This document shows positions 38,006 to 48,330 of a stretch of 64,000 nucleotides of DNA, in pieces (position 1 is the first letter of the stretch; each line of letters starts with the position of its first letter). Both the position numbers and the translations under genes were made by a program. A model generated the notes under the pieces. That model had not been told where the DNA came from, searched no databases, and saw only the letters and a program-made list of their open reading frames with translations. Source of the stretch: an uncultured Clostridia bacterium (lineage in GTDB: Bacteria > Bacillota > Clostridia > Christensenellales > Borkfalkiaceae); contig CANQJJ010000001.1 in the NCBI GenBank assembly GCA_947624215.1, positions 40,895 to 104,894 on the forward strand, in the 5' to 3' direction.

Positions 38006-38021
38006 GTATTTCGATCCCGAC

Positions 38022-38048
38022 AAAAAAGCGCCCCAAACGGGACGCTTT
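38022..38048 (-). terminator. Intrinsic terminator after rplI
   Basis: Minus strand AAAGCGTCCCGTTTGGGGCGCTTTTTT. Confidence 0.8.
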
Positions 38049-38064
38049 CTCTCTATTTTTTGGA

Positions 38065-38511
38065 TCATTCGAGCGGGACGACGTTGATGGTGATCTTTGC
38101 CGAGACGCCTTCGATGAAGCGGATCTCGGCGGAGAACGTGCCGACCGTCTTGATGGTCTCTTTTGTCACGATCTTCTTCTTGTCGATCTCGAACCCTGCC
38201 TCCGAGAGGGCGTCCGCAATCTTCTCGGTCGTCACCGAGCCGAACACTTTTCCGTTCTTTCCCGTGCGGATGGCGACGGTGACGGCGGTGCCGTTTACTT
38301 TTTCGGCGAGTTCCTTCTGTGCCTTTATGTATTCCGCTTTGTGGAAGGCCTCGGCCGTCTTCCGCTGTTTTTCGTCGTTGATCCCGCTTGCCGTTGCGGC
38401 GTCGGCGAGCCCGCGCTTCAAAAGAAAATTCTTGGCGTAGCCGTCTGCGACTTCGATGATGTCGCCCTTTTTGCCGCTTCCCTTGACGTCAGCTTTGAGT
38501 ATTACTTTCAT
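38065..38511 (-). CDS. rplI: 50S ribosomal protein L9
   Basis: [36 protein letters not shown]; promoter TTGACA-17-TACAAT. Confidence 0.96.
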   Translation of the reverse strand: MKVILKADVKGSGKKGDIIEVADGYAKNFLLKRGLADAATASGINDEKQRKTAEAFHKAEYIKAQKELAEKVNGTAVTVAIRTGKNGKVFGSVTTEKIADALSEAGFEIDKKKIVTKETIKTVGTFSAEIRFIEGVSAKITINVVPLE

Positions 38512-38605
38512 GATTTTTCTCCTTTCGTCCATTGTAACAATTTTCCCGCTTCTTGTCAAGATATTTTTCGGAAAAAGGGGAATACTGCTTTTCAAGGAGG
38601 ATGAA

Positions 38606-38761
38606 ATGGAACACGATATGAACATGGGCGTCTCTTGCGGCGTGACCGACTGCAAATTCAACAACGACGGCATGCACTGCCGCCTCAACAAGATCCACGT
38701 CGGCAACACCTGCGACTGCGAGCATTGCACCTGCTGCGATAGCTTCGAGAAGAGACAGTAA
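38606..38761 (+). CDS. Small Cys-rich DUF1540-like protein
   Basis: [44 protein letters not shown]. Confidence 0.75.
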   Translation: MEHDMNMGVSCGVTDCKFNNDGMHCRLNKIHVGNTCDCEHCTCCDSFEKRQ

Positions 38762-38885
38762 CGGCGGGGGAGGGCTGCGGCTCTCCCCGTTCCGCATAAA
38801 AGGGGGTGAACTTACGCAGACTTTCTTCTGCGGAGGATCCGCTTCATATAGAGCTTGGACGGGGGATCGCTCCCTCTTCCAAGCG

Positions 38886-38918
38886 CGGAGAGGGTGAACT
38901 TTGCCCTCTCCTTATTTT
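38886..38918 (+). terminator. Intrinsic terminator in intergenic region
   Basis: GGAGAGGG-N9-CCCTCTCC-ttatttt. Confidence 0.7.
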
Positions 38919-38963
38919 GATGGAGACATTGCAGGCCCCCCGCGGCGCATATAGTAACATGAT

Positions 38964-39866
38964 ATGCCTGCAAAGATCCGAAAAGCCGTCTTCGGCCTGT
39001 TGCCTTTTGTCCTCATCGCCGTGCTCCTTCTCTCCCTCCTCTTTTTCCCGCAGGAGGCGGAGAAAGGGGATACCCTCGTCGCAGTGCGCGTCTGGAACGT
39101 GGATACGTTTGAGGGCGGGAAGGGCTCGAGAACGTCCTTTTTGAAGAGGATCGCCGGCCTCGCCGAAAAGAAGAACAAGGGCGTCTACTATCTCATCACG
39201 AGCTACACCGCCGAGGGCGCAGAGGAGGCGTTCCGCAAGGGGGAGCGGCCGGACGTCATTTCCTTCGGGATCGGATTTTCCCTGCATGCGGAATTCAGCT
39301 TGCCGTTGCCGTACGCGAGCGCTGGCGGGGAACTCGGCGGGAGGGTGCTGGCCGTGCCGTGGTGCAGAGGGGAATACCGCCTCTTTTCCCTGACGGGTTT
39401 CGGGGAAGAGGGCGAGACGATTCTCTCGGCGGGCGGGAGCAATCTCGTGGAGGTCGCCGCACAAAAAAACGGGCTTATGGGTAGGTCGGAGGAGTCCCTT
39501 GCCGCATATACGGATTTTCTCGCGGGAAAATGCCGCTATCTGCTCGGGACCCAACGGGACGTGTGCAGGTTTTCCGCGCGCGGCACAGAGGTCGAGAGCA
39601 GGGAACTTCCCGTCTACAACGACCTATACCAATACATCTCCGTACTCTCCGCAGACAAGCGCAGTGCCTGTCTGATCCTGATAGACGAACTCCTGTCGGA
39701 GGCCGCACAGGCAACTCTTTCGGAGATCGGGATGCTCCCCGTAGCGGGGGACCCGAGCAAATTTACCCCGAGCGTTTTCACCGATTCGGCGGCCCTCGGG
39801 GAGCTCAGGCGGCTCGCGCTTGCGGGCGACGAAAAAAACCTTGATAAATTTCTCAAAACCGTTTGA
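38964..39866 (+). CDS. Hypothetical membrane-anchored protein with possible solute-binding-like fold
   Basis: N-terminal TM; VRVWNVDTFEGGKGSRTSFLKRIAGL, GERPDVISFG resembles extracellular solute-binding proteins. Confidence 0.55.
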   Translation: MPAKIRKAVFGLLPFVLIAVLLLSLLFFPQEAEKGDTLVAVRVWNVDTFEGGKGSRTSFLKRIAGLAEKKNKGVYYLITSYTAEGAEEAFRKGERPDVISFGIGFSLHAEFSLPLPYASAGGELGGRVLAVPWCRGEYRLFSLTGFGEEGETILSAGGSNLVEVAAQKNGLMGRSEESLAAYTDFLAGKCRYLLGTQRDVCRFSARGTEVESRELPVYNDLYQYISVLSADKRSACLILIDELLSEAAQATLSEIGMLPVAGDPSKFTPSVFTDSAALGELRRLALAGDEKNLDKFLKTV

Positions 39867-39907
39867 AAAACGCAGAGAAATGTGGTAGAATAGTAGGAGC
39901 CTTAAAA

Positions 39908-40789
39908 TTGGGTATTTTTTCGACTTTGCACGAAAGGTTCCCCGGTGTACGAGGGGAAGAGGACTTTCCGTTCGCACGGCACACGACGATCGGGTGCGGG
40001 GGAACAGCGGCCGCGGCTTTCTCTCCCTCTTCTGCGGAGGAGCTTGCGCTCTTGTTGCGCGTTTTGGAGGCGGAAAACATCCCATATTGTTTTCTCGGCG
40101 CGGGGGCAAACGTCCTGCCGCGAGAAGGGCGCTTCGAAGGCGCCGTCATTCGCTTTGACGGGTTTTCTTCCCTTCGTGCCGAAGGCGATACCATCGTGGC
40201 GGGTGCGGGGGTCACGGGCGGCAGATTGCTCGGCTTTGCACGCGCGCACGCGCTCGGCGGTGCGGAATTCCTGACGGGGATCCCCATGACCGCGGGCGGT
40301 GCGGTCGTCATGAACGCAGGCGTGCGCGAAGGACACATCGGCGACCTCATCGAGGAGGTCTATTGCGTCGCAGGGGGCGTGCCCCGCATATTTTCGGCGC
40401 GGGAGTGCGCCTTCGGGGAGAAGACAAGCGTCTTCCAAAGCGGGATCGCCGTGACGGGCATGCGCCTCAGATTGCGGCAGGAAACGGCGACGGAGATCGC
40501 TTCCCGCACGGAATATTTCCGGAAGAAGCGGGCGCATCTTCCCAAGGGGCGGAGCATGGGCTGCGTCTTCGTCAATCCCGCGGGACTCTCGGCGGGGGCA
40601 ATCATAGAGGCGTGCGGACTCAAGGGGACCAAGCTGGGCGGCGCACGCGTCTCGGAGATACACGCCAACTTTATTCTGAACGAAGGGGGGAGCTCCGAAG
40701 ACATCGAAGCCCTCATCGCATTGGTCAAGAGAAGGGTGCAGGGCAGAACAGGCATTCTTTTAACAGAGGAGATCAGGCGGATCCCATAA
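39908..40789 (+). CDS. murB: UDP-N-acetylmuramate dehydrogenase
   Basis: TTIGCGGTAAAAFSPSSAEEL, GAGANVLPRE, GGAEFLTGIPMTAGGAVVMNAG; probable TTG start after promoter TTGAAA-17-TAGAAT. Confidence 0.88.
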   Translation: MGIFSTLHERFPGVRGEEDFPFARHTTIGCGGTAAAAFSPSSAEELALLLRVLEAENIPYCFLGAGANVLPREGRFEGAVIRFDGFSSLRAEGDTIVAGAGVTGGRLLGFARAHALGGAEFLTGIPMTAGGAVVMNAGVREGHIGDLIEEVYCVAGGVPRIFSARECAFGEKTSVFQSGIAVTGMRLRLRQETATEIASRTEYFRKKRAHLPKGRSMGCVFVNPAGLSAGAIIEACGLKGTKLGGARVSEIHANFILNEGGSSEDIEALIALVKRRVQGRTGILLTEEIRRIP

Positions 40790-40825
40790 TACATAGGAGA
40801 TAAGGGAGGATCCGGAGAGCGGACT

Positions 40826-41596
40826 ATGAAACTGACGGCAGATTATCATACGCACACCATCTATTCGGACGGCAAGAACACGGCGCTGGAAAATGCGCGG
40901 GCCGCCGAGGAGCGCGGGCTCCAAGCCATTGCGATCACCGAGCACGGCTATTCGCACTACTTCCGCGGGCTCAAACGCAAAGAGACCGCCGCGTGGCTTG
41001 CCATGGTAGAGGATGCGGACAAGCAGTCCTCCGTGCGGGTATTGCGCGGGATGGAGAGCAACATCCGCGGCGTTTCGGGCCTGTGCGACTTCACCCAAAA
41101 AGATTTTGAAAATTTCGACATCTATCTTGCGGGGATCCACATCGTCATCCGCTATGAAAAGCCCACGGATACCAAGCTTGGTTGGGGGGGCTGGATGAGG
41201 AAGAGCCTCGGCATCAAGCCGTCTGCCTCCCTCATCCGCGAGACGACGCGCGCCTACATCAATGCCATCGAAAAAAATCCGCTCGACGCCATCACACATC
41301 TCAACTACCAATGCTTTGCCGATGCCGTGGAGGTGGCCAAGTGTTGCCGCGACTACGGTACCTATCTCGAGATCAGCTCCAAAAAGGAGCATCTCAGCGA
41401 CGAAGAACTCTCTGCCGTCGTCAACACGGGCGTACGGTTCATCGTGAACTCGGATGCGCACTCCGTCGACCGCATCGGCGACACTGCGCTTGCCGAGGAG
41501 CAGATCGTGCGCGTGGGCGTTCCGCTCGACCGCATCGACAACATCGACGGGCGGCTCCCCACATTCCGCTTTGCGGAGTTCAAGAAACATCTTTGA
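40826..41596 (+). CDS. PHP-domain phosphoesterase (YcdX-like)
   Basis: LTADYHTHTIYSDGKN, ITEHGYSHY, NSDAHSVDRIGD. Confidence 0.88.
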   Translation: MKLTADYHTHTIYSDGKNTALENARAAEERGLQAIAITEHGYSHYFRGLKRKETAAWLAMVEDADKQSSVRVLRGMESNIRGVSGLCDFTQKDFENFDIYLAGIHIVIRYEKPTDTKLGWGGWMRKSLGIKPSASLIRETTRAYINAIEKNPLDAITHLNYQCFADAVEVAKCCRDYGTYLEISSKKEHLSDEELSAVVNTGVRFIVNSDAHSVDRIGDTALAEEQIVRVGVPLDRIDNIDGRLPTFRFAEFKKHL

Positions 41597-41606
41597 GAGG
41601 GCAGAG

Positions 41607-42524
41607 TTGAATTTTACGAGCGAGATCAGAAGGGAACTCATGAAGAGCGTTCCCGCCAAGCGCTGTTGCAAGACGTCGCTGCTCGCCGCATTCATCGAGA
41701 CGAGCGGTTATCTCACTCTCGGCCGCGTGGGCATCCGCGATGAGATCTCCTTCACCAGCGAGCACGAGGAGGTCGCGGAATACATCCTTGCACTCGCCGA
41801 GTCCCTGTTCGGGGTGCGGTTTTCGGTGGACGCCGTGCGGCGCGATCCCAAGCAGGGGCGGCACAAGCTGACCTTTTCCTATGCTCTTCCGGGGGCGGGC
41901 GAGATCGCAGAAGAGATCTCCGCGCACTTTGCGGGCGCGCTCTCCTCGCCCTGTTGCTATGCCGCCTATCTGAAGGGAGCTTTTCTCGGGAGCGGGAGCT
42001 GTACGCTTCCCTCCGCGGGCGGCAAGACGGGCTATCATCTCGAATTCGTGTTCGGCGAGCAATCGGAGGCCGAAAGTTTTTCCGATCTGCTCGACGAATT
42101 GCAACTGCTCGGAAGCGTTGCCGCGCGGGGCGATAAATATCTCGTCTACTGCAAGAGCCGCGAGACCATCTGCGATGTGCTCTCGGTGTTGGAGGCGCCA
42201 GCGGCCCTCGGACGGCTGGAACGGCTCGTGGCGGCCCGCGAGGAGACCAATCTTGAAAACCGCATCGAAAACTGCATGGCGGGGAACGCAGACAGGTCGG
42301 CCACGGCGAGCGTCGCGCAGGTGCTTGCCCTCGGGAAGCTCAGAGAGAGCGGCGTGCTCGCAGCACTCCCGGCAGCGCTCGTGCAGACGGCGGAGGGACG
42401 GCTCGGACATCCCGAATTGTCCCTGACGGAGCTCGCGGAGGAGCTGGGCGTCACCAAGAGTTGCCTCAACCACCGCATGCGCAGGCTGATGAAGCTCTAT
42501 GCGGAAAAATTCGAACGCAATTGA
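41607..42524 (+). CDS. whiA: DNA-binding protein WhiA
   Basis: FTSEIRRELMKSVPAKRCCKTSLLAAFIETSG; C-terminal HPELSLTELAEELGVTKSCLNHRMRRL; TTG start. Confidence 0.92.
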   Translation: MNFTSEIRRELMKSVPAKRCCKTSLLAAFIETSGYLTLGRVGIRDEISFTSEHEEVAEYILALAESLFGVRFSVDAVRRDPKQGRHKLTFSYALPGAGEIAEEISAHFAGALSSPCCYAAYLKGAFLGSGSCTLPSAGGKTGYHLEFVFGEQSEAESFSDLLDELQLLGSVAARGDKYLVYCKSRETICDVLSVLEAPAALGRLERLVAAREETNLENRIENCMAGNADRSATASVAQVLALGKLRESGVLAALPAALVQTAEGRLGHPELSLTELAEELGVTKSCLNHRMRRLMKLYAEKFERN

Positions 42525-42547
42525 GGCAGAGCGGGAAAAATACGGAT

Positions 42548-45500
42548 ATGACAGATTTCGTACATTTACATTTACATACAGAATACAGCCTTCTCGACGG
42601 CGCCGTGAAGGTGGACGATCTCGTCCGCCATTGCAAGGAAAACGGCATCGACACCGTCGCCATCACCGACCACGGGAATATGTATGCCTCTCTGAAATTT
42701 GCGGAGAGGTGCAAAAAAAACAAGATCAAGTCCATCATCGGCTGTGAGTTCTACGTCGTCGACGACTACCGCGAACACATCGACCAAAAGGCCGACCACC
42801 TTATTTTGCTCGCCAAGAACAAGGCGGGCTATATCAATTTGGTCCAACTCGATTCGCTTGCCTTCGTAGACGGCTACTACTACCGCCCCCGCATCGACTA
42901 TAAGGTGCTCAAAGAGCACACGGAGGGGGTCATCTGCCTCTCCGCATGCCTCGCGGGGCGCATCCCGCGCCTGTTGATGGCAGGGGAATACGAGAAGGCC
43001 AAGGCGTTCGCCCTCGGACTCAGGGAGGACTTCGGCGAGGATTTCTACCTCGAGATACAGGACCACGGCATCCCTGAGCAAAAGCAGATCCTGCCCTATA
43101 TCGTGCAGATCTCCCGTGAGACGGGCATTCCGCTCGTGGCGACCAACGACGTCCACTATCTCAACCGCGAGGATTGGGAGATGCAGGACGTCCTCATGTG
43201 TATCCAGACCAAGCGCACCATCGACGACCCCGCGCGCATGAAGATGCAGACGCATGAATTCTATATGAAGTCGGGCGATGAGATGGCGGAGATCTTCAAA
43301 GACTATCCCGAGGCCATCGCCAACACGCGCGTCATCGCAAACAAGGTTTCGGATACCGATACGCCCTTTGATCTCAAAGAGAACGGCGATCCCGTCTACG
43401 ATAAATCGCTCATCCCGCTCTATACGGCAGACGACGGCACGCCTTCTCCCGAATTTTTGAGACGTCTCACATGGGAACGCCTCCCCGGGCGCTATCCCGT
43501 CATCACCGATGAGATCAGGGCCCGCACGGAATACGAGCTCGACATCATCATCAAGATGGGGTTTGCCGATTACTACCTCATCGTCTGGGACTACATCAAT
43601 TGGTCCCGCCTCAACGACATCCCCGTCGGCCCCGGGCGCGGCTCGGGCGTCGGAAGTATCGTGGCATATGCCATCGGCATCACCAATGTCGACCCGCTCC
43701 GCTACGACCTTCTCTTCGAACGCTTCCTCAATCCCGACCGCGTCAGCATGCCCGATTTCGACGTCGACTTCTGTACGGCACGGAGAGGGGAGACCATCGA
43801 ATACGTCCGCAGACGCTATCATCCCGAAAACGTCGCGCAGATCGTCACGTTCGGAACGCTCGCGTCCCGCGCCGTCATCAAGGACGTCGGCCGCGTCATG
43901 CGCGTCCCGTTCTCCGAGACAGACCGCGTCACCAAACTCATGGACGGAAAATCCACCATCCGCGAGCTCCTCGGCCTCAACATCCCAAAGTGCATGGAGA
44001 AAGAGGAGGAGCTGCGCCAAAAGGTGGAAGAGCAGCGCAGGATCGTCGAAAATGCCTCTGCAGACAGCTTGGACGACGAGAAATTCAAGCTGAAAAATCT
44101 TGAAGACGACTTCGACAGCGCACAGAAAAAGTTGCAGGAGCAGGAGGCAAAGCGCAACTCCGAGTTCATTGAGATCTATGAGACAGACCCCACGCTCGAG
44201 CGCGTCATCAACATGGGGCTCAAACTCGAGGGGATGCCGCGGAATACCTCCATGCATGCCGCGGGCGTCGTCATCTGCCGCAAGAAGATCGCAGACAATG
44301 TCCCGCTGTCGCGCAACGGCGAAGACGTGACGACGCAGTTCGACATGAAAGAGGTGGAGTCCATCGGCATGCTGAAAATGGACTTCCTCGCGCTCACGAC
44401 GCTCACCGACATCAAAAAGACGCTCGACTATATCTACGAAGACTACGGCAAACACATCGAATTCGGGCAGGAATGCGACGACCAGGGCGCCTATGCGCTC
44501 GTGGCGGAAGGGGACACCGACGCCGTCTTCCAGCTTGAGCAAGGCGGGATGAAGCGCTTCATGAAGCAGTTGCAGCCCACCTGCCTCGAAGACCTCATCG
44601 CAGGCATCTCGCTCTACCGCCCGGGCCCCATGGACTTCATCCCGACCTATCTGAAAAACAGGGCAGACCCCGCGCACATCCAATATCTCACGCCTCTTTT
44701 GAGACCCATCCTCGAAAAGACGTACGGCGTCATCATCTACCAGGAGCAGGTCATGCAGATCTTCCAGAATCTTGCAGGCTATTCTCTCGGGCAGGCAGAC
44801 CTCGTCCGCCGCGCCATGGCGAAAAAGCATCTCAACGAGCTGATGGCGCAGAAGGACAAGTTTATCTACGGCGACACCGACAAAGTGGTGGGGAAGGAGA
44901 AGGACGGCACGCCTGTCTACGGCAACATCACGGGCTGTAAGGCGCACGGCATCGCGCCCGAAGTCGCCTCCGAACTCTTTTCGCAGATGGAGAGCTTTGC
45001 GAGTTATGCCTTCAACAAGTCGCACGCGGCCGCCTACGCCGTCGTCACCTACCAGACGGCATTCCTCAAAAAATATTATCCCAAGGAATTCCTCGCCGGG
45101 GTCCTGAACAACCGCATCGACAAGATCGACGAGATCTCCAAGTATGTCGTCTACATGAAGGAGAAGAACATCGCGGTCTATCCTCCCGACGTCAATCTCT
45201 CCAAGGCATATTTCTCGGTGCAGGGCGACGGCCTCCGCTTCGGACTTTGTGCCCTGCGCGGCGTCGGCATCCCCGCGATGGAGGCGGTCATCGAGGAGCG
45301 GCAGAAAAACGGGCTCTTCAAGGATTTCTCCGATTTTCTGATGCGTTGCACGAAATTCGTCAACAAGCGCATGGTCGAAGCGCTGATCTTCGGCGGCGCC
45401 TTCGACGGCATGGGGCACAAGCGCTCGCAATATGCCGCCGTCTATGAGGACCTCATGCGCCGTATCGCGGGCATGGACAAGCAGAAGAGCGGGGCACAGC

Positions 45501-46237
45501 TCTCCCTCTTCGGCGACATCATCGTCGAGGAGCCTCCCGAGGCCGACTATCCCGACATCCCCGAATGGGAGACGATGGACCTGCTCGGCAAGGAAAAATC
45601 CGTGCTCGGCGTCTACGTCAGCGGGCATCCCTTCGCGATGTATGCAAAGTATTTTTCCGACTGCAACTTCCACTGCGGCATGCTCGCAGACTTCGAGGTG
45701 GACGAGGAGACGGGAGAGCGCACTTACCAGCGCATCAAGAGCGGAGACAAGGTCGCGATGGGGGGCATCGTCTCCAACATCAAAAAGAACAATACAAAAT
45801 CCGGCGCCATCATGGCATTCGTCACGCTGGAAGACCTCTACGGCAGTGTGGAATGCGTCGTCTTTCCCAAGGTTTATGAGAAAGCAAAGAGCTTTTTGCG
45901 GCCTGATGTCGCCGTAAGCGTCTCGGCAAAGGTGGATATCGACCCTGAAAAAGCGCCCGTGCTCATCGTGGATACGATGGACCTCTTCACGGCGTCTGCG
46001 GAGAAGCAGGAGCCCGCGGCGGCCGTGGAACACGAGCAGGTGCTTTGGCTGGACGCCCGCTCGATGAGCGAGGAGGACTTCGAGGAACTGATCGACACGG
46101 TGACCGGCTATGCGGGCTCCGTCAAGGCGAAGATCCTGCACGGCGGGAGGCGGTATGAGTTCGGCGTCAACCTCAACAGGGCGCTGACTTCCGAGCTCCG
46201 TCTGTTCCTGCCGGCGGAATGCATCAAACTCGTTTAA
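42548..46237 (+). CDS. dnaE: DNA polymerase III subunit alpha
   Basis: PHP MTDFVHLHLHTEYSLLDGAVKV; VGPGRGSGVGSIVAYAIGITNVDPLRYDLLFERFLNPDRVSMPDFDVDF; ISLYRPGPMDFIP. Confidence 0.97.
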   Translation: MTDFVHLHLHTEYSLLDGAVKVDDLVRHCKENGIDTVAITDHGNMYASLKFAERCKKNKIKSIIGCEFYVVDDYREHIDQKADHLILLAKNKAGYINLVQLDSLAFVDGYYYRPRIDYKVLKEHTEGVICLSACLAGRIPRLLMAGEYEKAKAFALGLREDFGEDFYLEIQDHGIPEQKQILPYIVQISRETGIPLVATNDVHYLNREDWEMQDVLMCIQTKRTIDDPARMKMQTHEFYMKSGDEMAEIFKDYPEAIANTRVIANKVSDTDTPFDLKENGDPVYDKSLIPLYTADDGTPSPEFLRRLTWERLPGRYPVITDEIRARTEYELDIIIKMGFADYYLIVWDYINWSRLNDIPVGPGRGSGVGSIVAYAIGITNVDPLRYDLLFERFLNPDRVSMPDFDVDFCTARRGETIEYVRRRYHPENVAQIVTFGTLASRAVIKDVGRVMRVPFSETDRVTKLMDGKSTIRELLGLNIPKCMEKEEELRQKVEEQRRIVENASADSLDDEKFKLKNLEDDFDSAQKKLQEQEAKRNSEFIEIYETDPTLERVINMGLKLEGMPRNTSMHAAGVVICRKKIADNVPLSRNGEDVTTQFDMKEVESIGMLKMDFLALTTLTDIKKTLDYIYEDYGKHIEFGQECDDQGAYALVAEGDTDAVFQLEQGGMKRFMKQLQPTCLEDLIAGISLYRPGPMDFIPTYLKNRADPAHIQYLTPLLRPILEKTYGVIIYQEQVMQIFQNLAGYSLGQADLVRRAMAKKHLNELMAQKDKFIYGDTDKVVGKEKDGTPVYGNITGCKAHGIAPEVASELFSQMESFASYAFNKSHAAAYAVVTYQTAFLKKYYPKEFLAGVLNNRIDKIDEISKYVVYMKEKNIAVYPPDVNLSKAYFSVQGDGLRFGLCALRGVGIPAMEAVIEERQKNGLFKDFSDFLMRCTKFVNKRMVEALIFGGAFDGMGHKRSQYAAVYEDLMRRIAGMDKQKSGAQLSLFGDIIVEEPPEADYPDIPEWETMDLLGKEKSVLGVYVSGHPFAMYAKYFSDCNFHCGMLADFEVDEETGERTYQRIKSGDKVAMGGIVSNIKKNNTKSGAIMAFVTLEDLYGSVECVVFPKVYEKAKSFLRPDVAVSVSAKVDIDPEKAPVLIVDTMDLFTASAEKQEPAAAVEHEQVLWLDARSMSEEDFEELIDTVTGYAGSVKAKILHGGRRYEFGVNLNRALTSELRLFLPAECIKLV

Positions 46238-46328
46238 GAAAAAAAGAAAAAAAATCACAAAACCCTCTTTTCAAGCGGAATATTTTCTGCTATAATAGAT
46301 ACGACAAAGGGGTTCTACGGAGGTAAGT

Positions 46329-47291
46329 ATGAAAAGAATCGGCTTGCTCACGAGCGGCGGCGACGCTCCCGGCATGAATGCCGCCATCCGTGCGGTCGTC
46401 AGAACGGCGATCTACTACGGCATGGAAGTCTACGGCATCGAACGCGGCTATGCGGGTCTTATCGAAGATACGATGATGCCGATGGAGATGCGGAGCGTCT
46501 CGGATATCGTCCAGCGCGGCGGCACGAAATTGCGCACGGCGCGTTGTCTCGAAATGCTCACGAAAGACGGCCAGAAAAAAGCCGTCGAAACGCTCGAGCG
46601 CCGCGGGATCGAGGGCCTTGTCGTCATTGGCGGCGACGGTTCCTTCCGCGGGGCAAAGTGTCTCACGGAGGACTTCGGGATCCCGACGATCGGCATCCCC
46701 GGCACCATTGACAACGACCTCGAATATACCGACTATACGCTCGGGTTCGACACAGCCGTCAACACCTGCCTCGACGTCATCAACAAACTACGCGACACGA
46801 TGAATTCCCACGAGCGCATTTCCGTCGTGGAAGTCATGGGCCGCCACTGCGGCGACATCGCCCTTTACGCGGGCATTGCCTCGGGGGCAGAGATCATCGT
46901 CGTTCCCGAGATCTCCTACGATATGGACGACATCGTGATGCGCATCAACCGTTCCCGCGCGAACGGCAAACATTCTAATATCATCGTCGTCGCCGAGGGC
47001 GCAACGAGCGCGGAAGCGTTTGCCAAACAGTTGCAGGAAGTCACGACCTACTCCGTGCGCGCCACCAACATCGGGCACATCCAGCGCGGCGGCTCTCCCT
47101 CCATGGCAGACAGAATGCTCGCTGCCCAGTTCGGGAACAAGGCCGTGCGGCTCTTGCGCGACGGGATCGGCAACCGCGTTGTCGGGATCCACAAGAACGA
47201 GATCATAGATATGGATATCATCGAGGCCGTCTCCATGAAGAAGAAGTTCAACTACGAACTCTATGAGACGTTGCAGATGATCTCTATGTGA
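46329..47291 (+). CDS. pfkA: ATP-dependent 6-phosphofructokinase
   Basis: IGLLTSGGDAPGMNAAIRAVVR, IGGDGSFRGA, GIPGTIDNDL; GGAGG RBS. Confidence 0.97.
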   Translation: MKRIGLLTSGGDAPGMNAAIRAVVRTAIYYGMEVYGIERGYAGLIEDTMMPMEMRSVSDIVQRGGTKLRTARCLEMLTKDGQKKAVETLERRGIEGLVVIGGDGSFRGAKCLTEDFGIPTIGIPGTIDNDLEYTDYTLGFDTAVNTCLDVINKLRDTMNSHERISVVEVMGRHCGDIALYAGIASGAEIIVVPEISYDMDDIVMRINRSRANGKHSNIIVVAEGATSAEAFAKQLQEVTTYSVRATNIGHIQRGGSPSMADRMLAAQFGNKAVRLLRDGIGNRVVGIHKNEIIDMDIIEAVSMKKKFNYELYETLQMISM

Positions 47292-47405
47292 TGCGGACGG
47301 CCTATATATTATAATGGTTAAGAATTACGGGCCGGCCGTATCGGACATTCGGGGGGCAAAGATGCCTCCCGCGTCCGCGCAGAGATGTGCGGAAGGGGGG
47401 AAAGT

Positions 47406-48329
47406 ATGATTTTAACGGTCTGCATGAGCCCGAGCGTCGATGTCACCATCGAGCTCGATTCGCTCAATGTCGGCAAAGTAAATGTTGTCAGGAACAAGAC
47501 GCTCTCCTTCACGGGGAAAGCGATCAATGTCGCCATCGGGGTCGCGAGACTGGGCGCGGAGGCGCAGGCAACGGGCTTCATGTACAATGAAAACGGCGCG
47601 ATGTTCGAGAGCGCGCTCGACAGGGAGGGCGTCCCGTTCTCCTTCGTGTGGAACAGCGGCCGTGTGCGCGAAAACTACAAGTGCATCGACAAGCGCTCCA
47701 TGCTCACCGAGATCAACGACGTGGGCGGGCAGGTCGGCCCCGATAAACTCGTCGAGCTCATGCAGATGATCCGCGGCTTCTCGTCCCGTTCGGATGTCAC
47801 GGTCATCTCGGGCGGCCTTCCCCGCGGCGTCGATGCAAGCTACTACCGCGAGATCTTCCGCGCCGTAGACCAAAAGTCTCTGCGCATCGCGGATACGGAG
47901 GGTGCAAAGCTCTTCTCGGCGCTCGAGGCGGGGATCGACCTCGTCAAGCCCAATCTCGAAGAGCTCGAAGAGACGCTCGGGCGGGAATTCAAGTCCCGGG
48001 ACGACATGCTCGCAGGTTGCCGCGAACTTTTGGACCGCGGCGCCAAGTGTGTCCTGCTGTCCCTCGGCAGAGACGGCGCCATCATCACCAACGGCAGTAA
48101 AAATTACTACTGCAAGAGCATCAATGTGGCGATCAATTCCACCGTCGGTGCGGGAGACGGCATGGTCGCGGCCGTAGCCGTCAAGATGCAGCAGGGCGCG
48201 GATCTGCCCGAGATCCTCCGCGCCGGGGTCGCCGCAGGCACGGCTACCGTGACGACGTTCGGCACGATCTCCTTCACGAAGGCCAAATACGAAGAGATTT
48301 ATTCCAACCTGACGGTGACGGAGTTCTGA
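47406..48329 (+). CDS. PfkB-family 1-phosphofructokinase/tagatose-6-phosphate kinase
   Basis: CMSPSVDVTIELDSLNVGKVNVV, GKAINVAIGVARLG, TVGAGDGMVA. Confidence 0.9.
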   Translation: MILTVCMSPSVDVTIELDSLNVGKVNVVRNKTLSFTGKAINVAIGVARLGAEAQATGFMYNENGAMFESALDREGVPFSFVWNSGRVRENYKCIDKRSMLTEINDVGGQVGPDKLVELMQMIRGFSSRSDVTVISGGLPRGVDASYYREIFRAVDQKSLRIADTEGAKLFSALEAGIDLVKPNLEELEETLGREFKSRDDMLAGCRELLDRGAKCVLLSLGRDGAIITNGSKNYYCKSINVAINSTVGAGDGMVAAVAVKMQQGADLPEILRAGVAAGTATVTTFGTISFTKAKYEEIYSNLTVTEF

Positions 48330-48330
48330 G

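Noticed and set aside
42572-46258. 1228-aa open frame antisense to dnaE
   Set aside because: dnaE is unambiguous on the plus strand; the antisense frame stays open because of strongly GC-biased third positions and rare TTA/CTA/TCA codons. No RBS or domain recognised.
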